Shown here in pieces: positions 61,789-64,000 of a stretch of 64,000 nucleotides of DNA. Position 1 is the stretch's first letter. Every line of letters begins with the position of its first letter. The translations under genes and the position numbers were made by a program. This stretch comes from CBDIHH01 sp965279095 (lineage in GTDB: Bacteria; Pseudomonadota; Alphaproteobacteria; Caulobacterales; Caulobacteraceae): positions 614,119-678,118 of the forward strand of contig CBDIHH010000005.1 in assembly GCA_965279095.1 (NCBI GenBank), written 5' to 3'. The notes below the pieces were generated by a model that was given only the letters and a program-made list of their open reading frames with translations, had not been told where the DNA came from and did no database searches.

Positions 61789-62523
61789 CTAGCCTCGCTT
61801 GCCCAGACCGAACAGCAGCGCTCGCGCCTTGTCGCCTTCGGGACCGGACAGGGTCTGGGTCGGCGGCCCCTTGCGGACCTCGTCCGCCACCGCCATGGCC
61901 CGCTGGACCGCCGGCCGCGCGGCGATGGTCTCGATCCACGTCTTGGCGGCGGGGAATTCAGCCAGGTCCACGCCCCACCCGCCGGGCGTGCGGAACCACG
62001 ACCAGATGGCCATGTCGGCGATGGAATAGTCGCCTGCGACGAATGGGCGCCCCTGCAGGCGCCGGTCGAGGACTCCGAACAGACGGTGGACCTCGTTGGT
62101 GTAGCGATGGGCCCCGTAGGCGATCATGCGTTGGTCGCTGAGGATGCCGCGCACATAGTTGCGAAAGTGGTTGGCCTGGCCGGCCATCGGGCCGACCCCG
62201 CCCATCTGCCACATCAGCCATTCCTCCACCGCGATGCGGTCCCGCTCGCCCGCGCCGTAGAAGCGGCCGGTCTTGCGACCGAGGTATTGCAGGATGGCGC
62301 CCGACTCGAACACCGACACGCTCTGGCCGTCGGGGCCGTCGGGATCGACGATGGCCGGCATGCGGTTGTTGGGGCTGATGGCCAGGAAATCCGGCTGGAA
62401 CTGGTCGCCCGCGCCGATGTTCACCGGCTTGATGGCATAGGCCAGCCCCATCTCCTCCAGGGCGATGGTCACCTTGTGTCCGTTGGGCGTGGGCCAGTAG
62501 TAGACGTCGATGGGCGCGGTCAT
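61789..62523 (-). CDS. Glutathione S-transferase family protein
   Basis: A 244-residue soluble GST of the YfcG/YghU-like kind. The N-terminal thioredoxin fold has YYWPTPNGHKVTIALEEMGL and FLAISPNNRMPAIVDPD followed by VFESGAILQYLG; the C-terminal helical domain has FVAGDYSIADMAIWSW. YfcG-type proteins act on disulfides with glutathione. ATG 62523 starts the recognisable domain. gatB lies 28 bases upstream on the same strand. Confidence 0.9.
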   Translation of the reverse strand: MTAPIDVYYWPTPNGHKVTIALEEMGLAYAIKPVNIGAGDQFQPDFLAISPNNRMPAIVDPDGPDGQSVSVFESGAILQYLGRKTGRFYGAGERDRIAVEEWLMWQMGGVGPMAGQANHFRNYVRGILSDQRMIAYGAHRYTNEVHRLFGVLDRRLQGRPFVAGDYSIADMAIWSWFRTPGGWGVDLAEFPAAKTWIETIAARPAVQRAMAVADEVRKGPPTQTLSGPEGDKARALLFGLGKRG

Positions 62524-62551
62524 GCTCTGGGGTCCTTCGAGTTCGGGGTCA

Positions 62552-64000
<1,449 letters not shown>

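Overview
The window is high-GC alphaproteobacterial chromosome, most likely from Caulobacterales (Phenylobacterium or Caulobacter type). Several things point there: CckA in the fliQ-fliR-flhB operon, HdaA, holdfast-type genes (hfsD, hfsA, hfsB), CtrA-like TTAA-N7-TTAA boxes, the accB-accC-aat-DUF2155-NDUFA12 order and a NrdJ-related TSCPD protein. No phage, integrase, insertion sequence or CRISPR array was seen. The genus is inferred from gene content only.

Layout. 0-2.7 kb: 5' part of a large RTX protein with a seven-repeat propeller-like N-terminus, then a repeat-bearing gap and an orphan zinc-ribbon protein. 2.7-8 kb: thiS-thiG, aroQ, accB-accC, aat, DUF2155 and NDUFA12. 8-12 kb: a NrdJ-derived protein without recognisable ribonucleotide reductase active-site motifs, a pentapeptide-repeat protein and a small conserved protein. 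12-25 kb: aspS, hdaA-ppk-ppx, rnd, purM-purN, ndk, an ABC-F ATPase, MAPEG and small proteins. 25-33 kb: an AI-2E permease, cckA, flhB-fliR-fliQ, fliE-flgC-flgB and divergent fliO-fliP. 33-38.4 kb: a dienelactone hydrolase, a HisKA_2 kinase, ccmI, a cold-shock protein and small proteins. 38.3-44 kb: mtnA, a flavoprotein, a methyltransferase, an MFS transporter and a VOC protein. 44-47 kb: tRNA-Ser(GCT), a degenerate tRNA-like element, arfB and dodecin. 47-61.5 kb: surface polysaccharide genes (acyltransferase, tonB-like, sugar transferase, glycosyltransferase, hfsB, hfsA, hfsD) interrupted by an ECF42/YCII module, a hybrid kinase and a manganese riboswitch with a TMEM165-type exporter. The window ends with a GST and a truncated gatB.

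How the genes fit together. CckA is the kinase at the top of the pathway that phosphorylates CtrA. CtrA-like boxes lie upstream of fliQ, between flgB and fliO, between hfsA and hfsD, and upstream of the RTX gene. Flagellar export, polysaccharide export and a large surface protein may therefore share cell-cycle timing; this is inference from motif matches. Four intergenic inverted repeats have different sequences but one shared architecture: long outer arms, each followed by its own small hairpin. They resemble REPIN-type elements. Most genes are tightly packed, and several convergent pairs overlap at their 3' ends.
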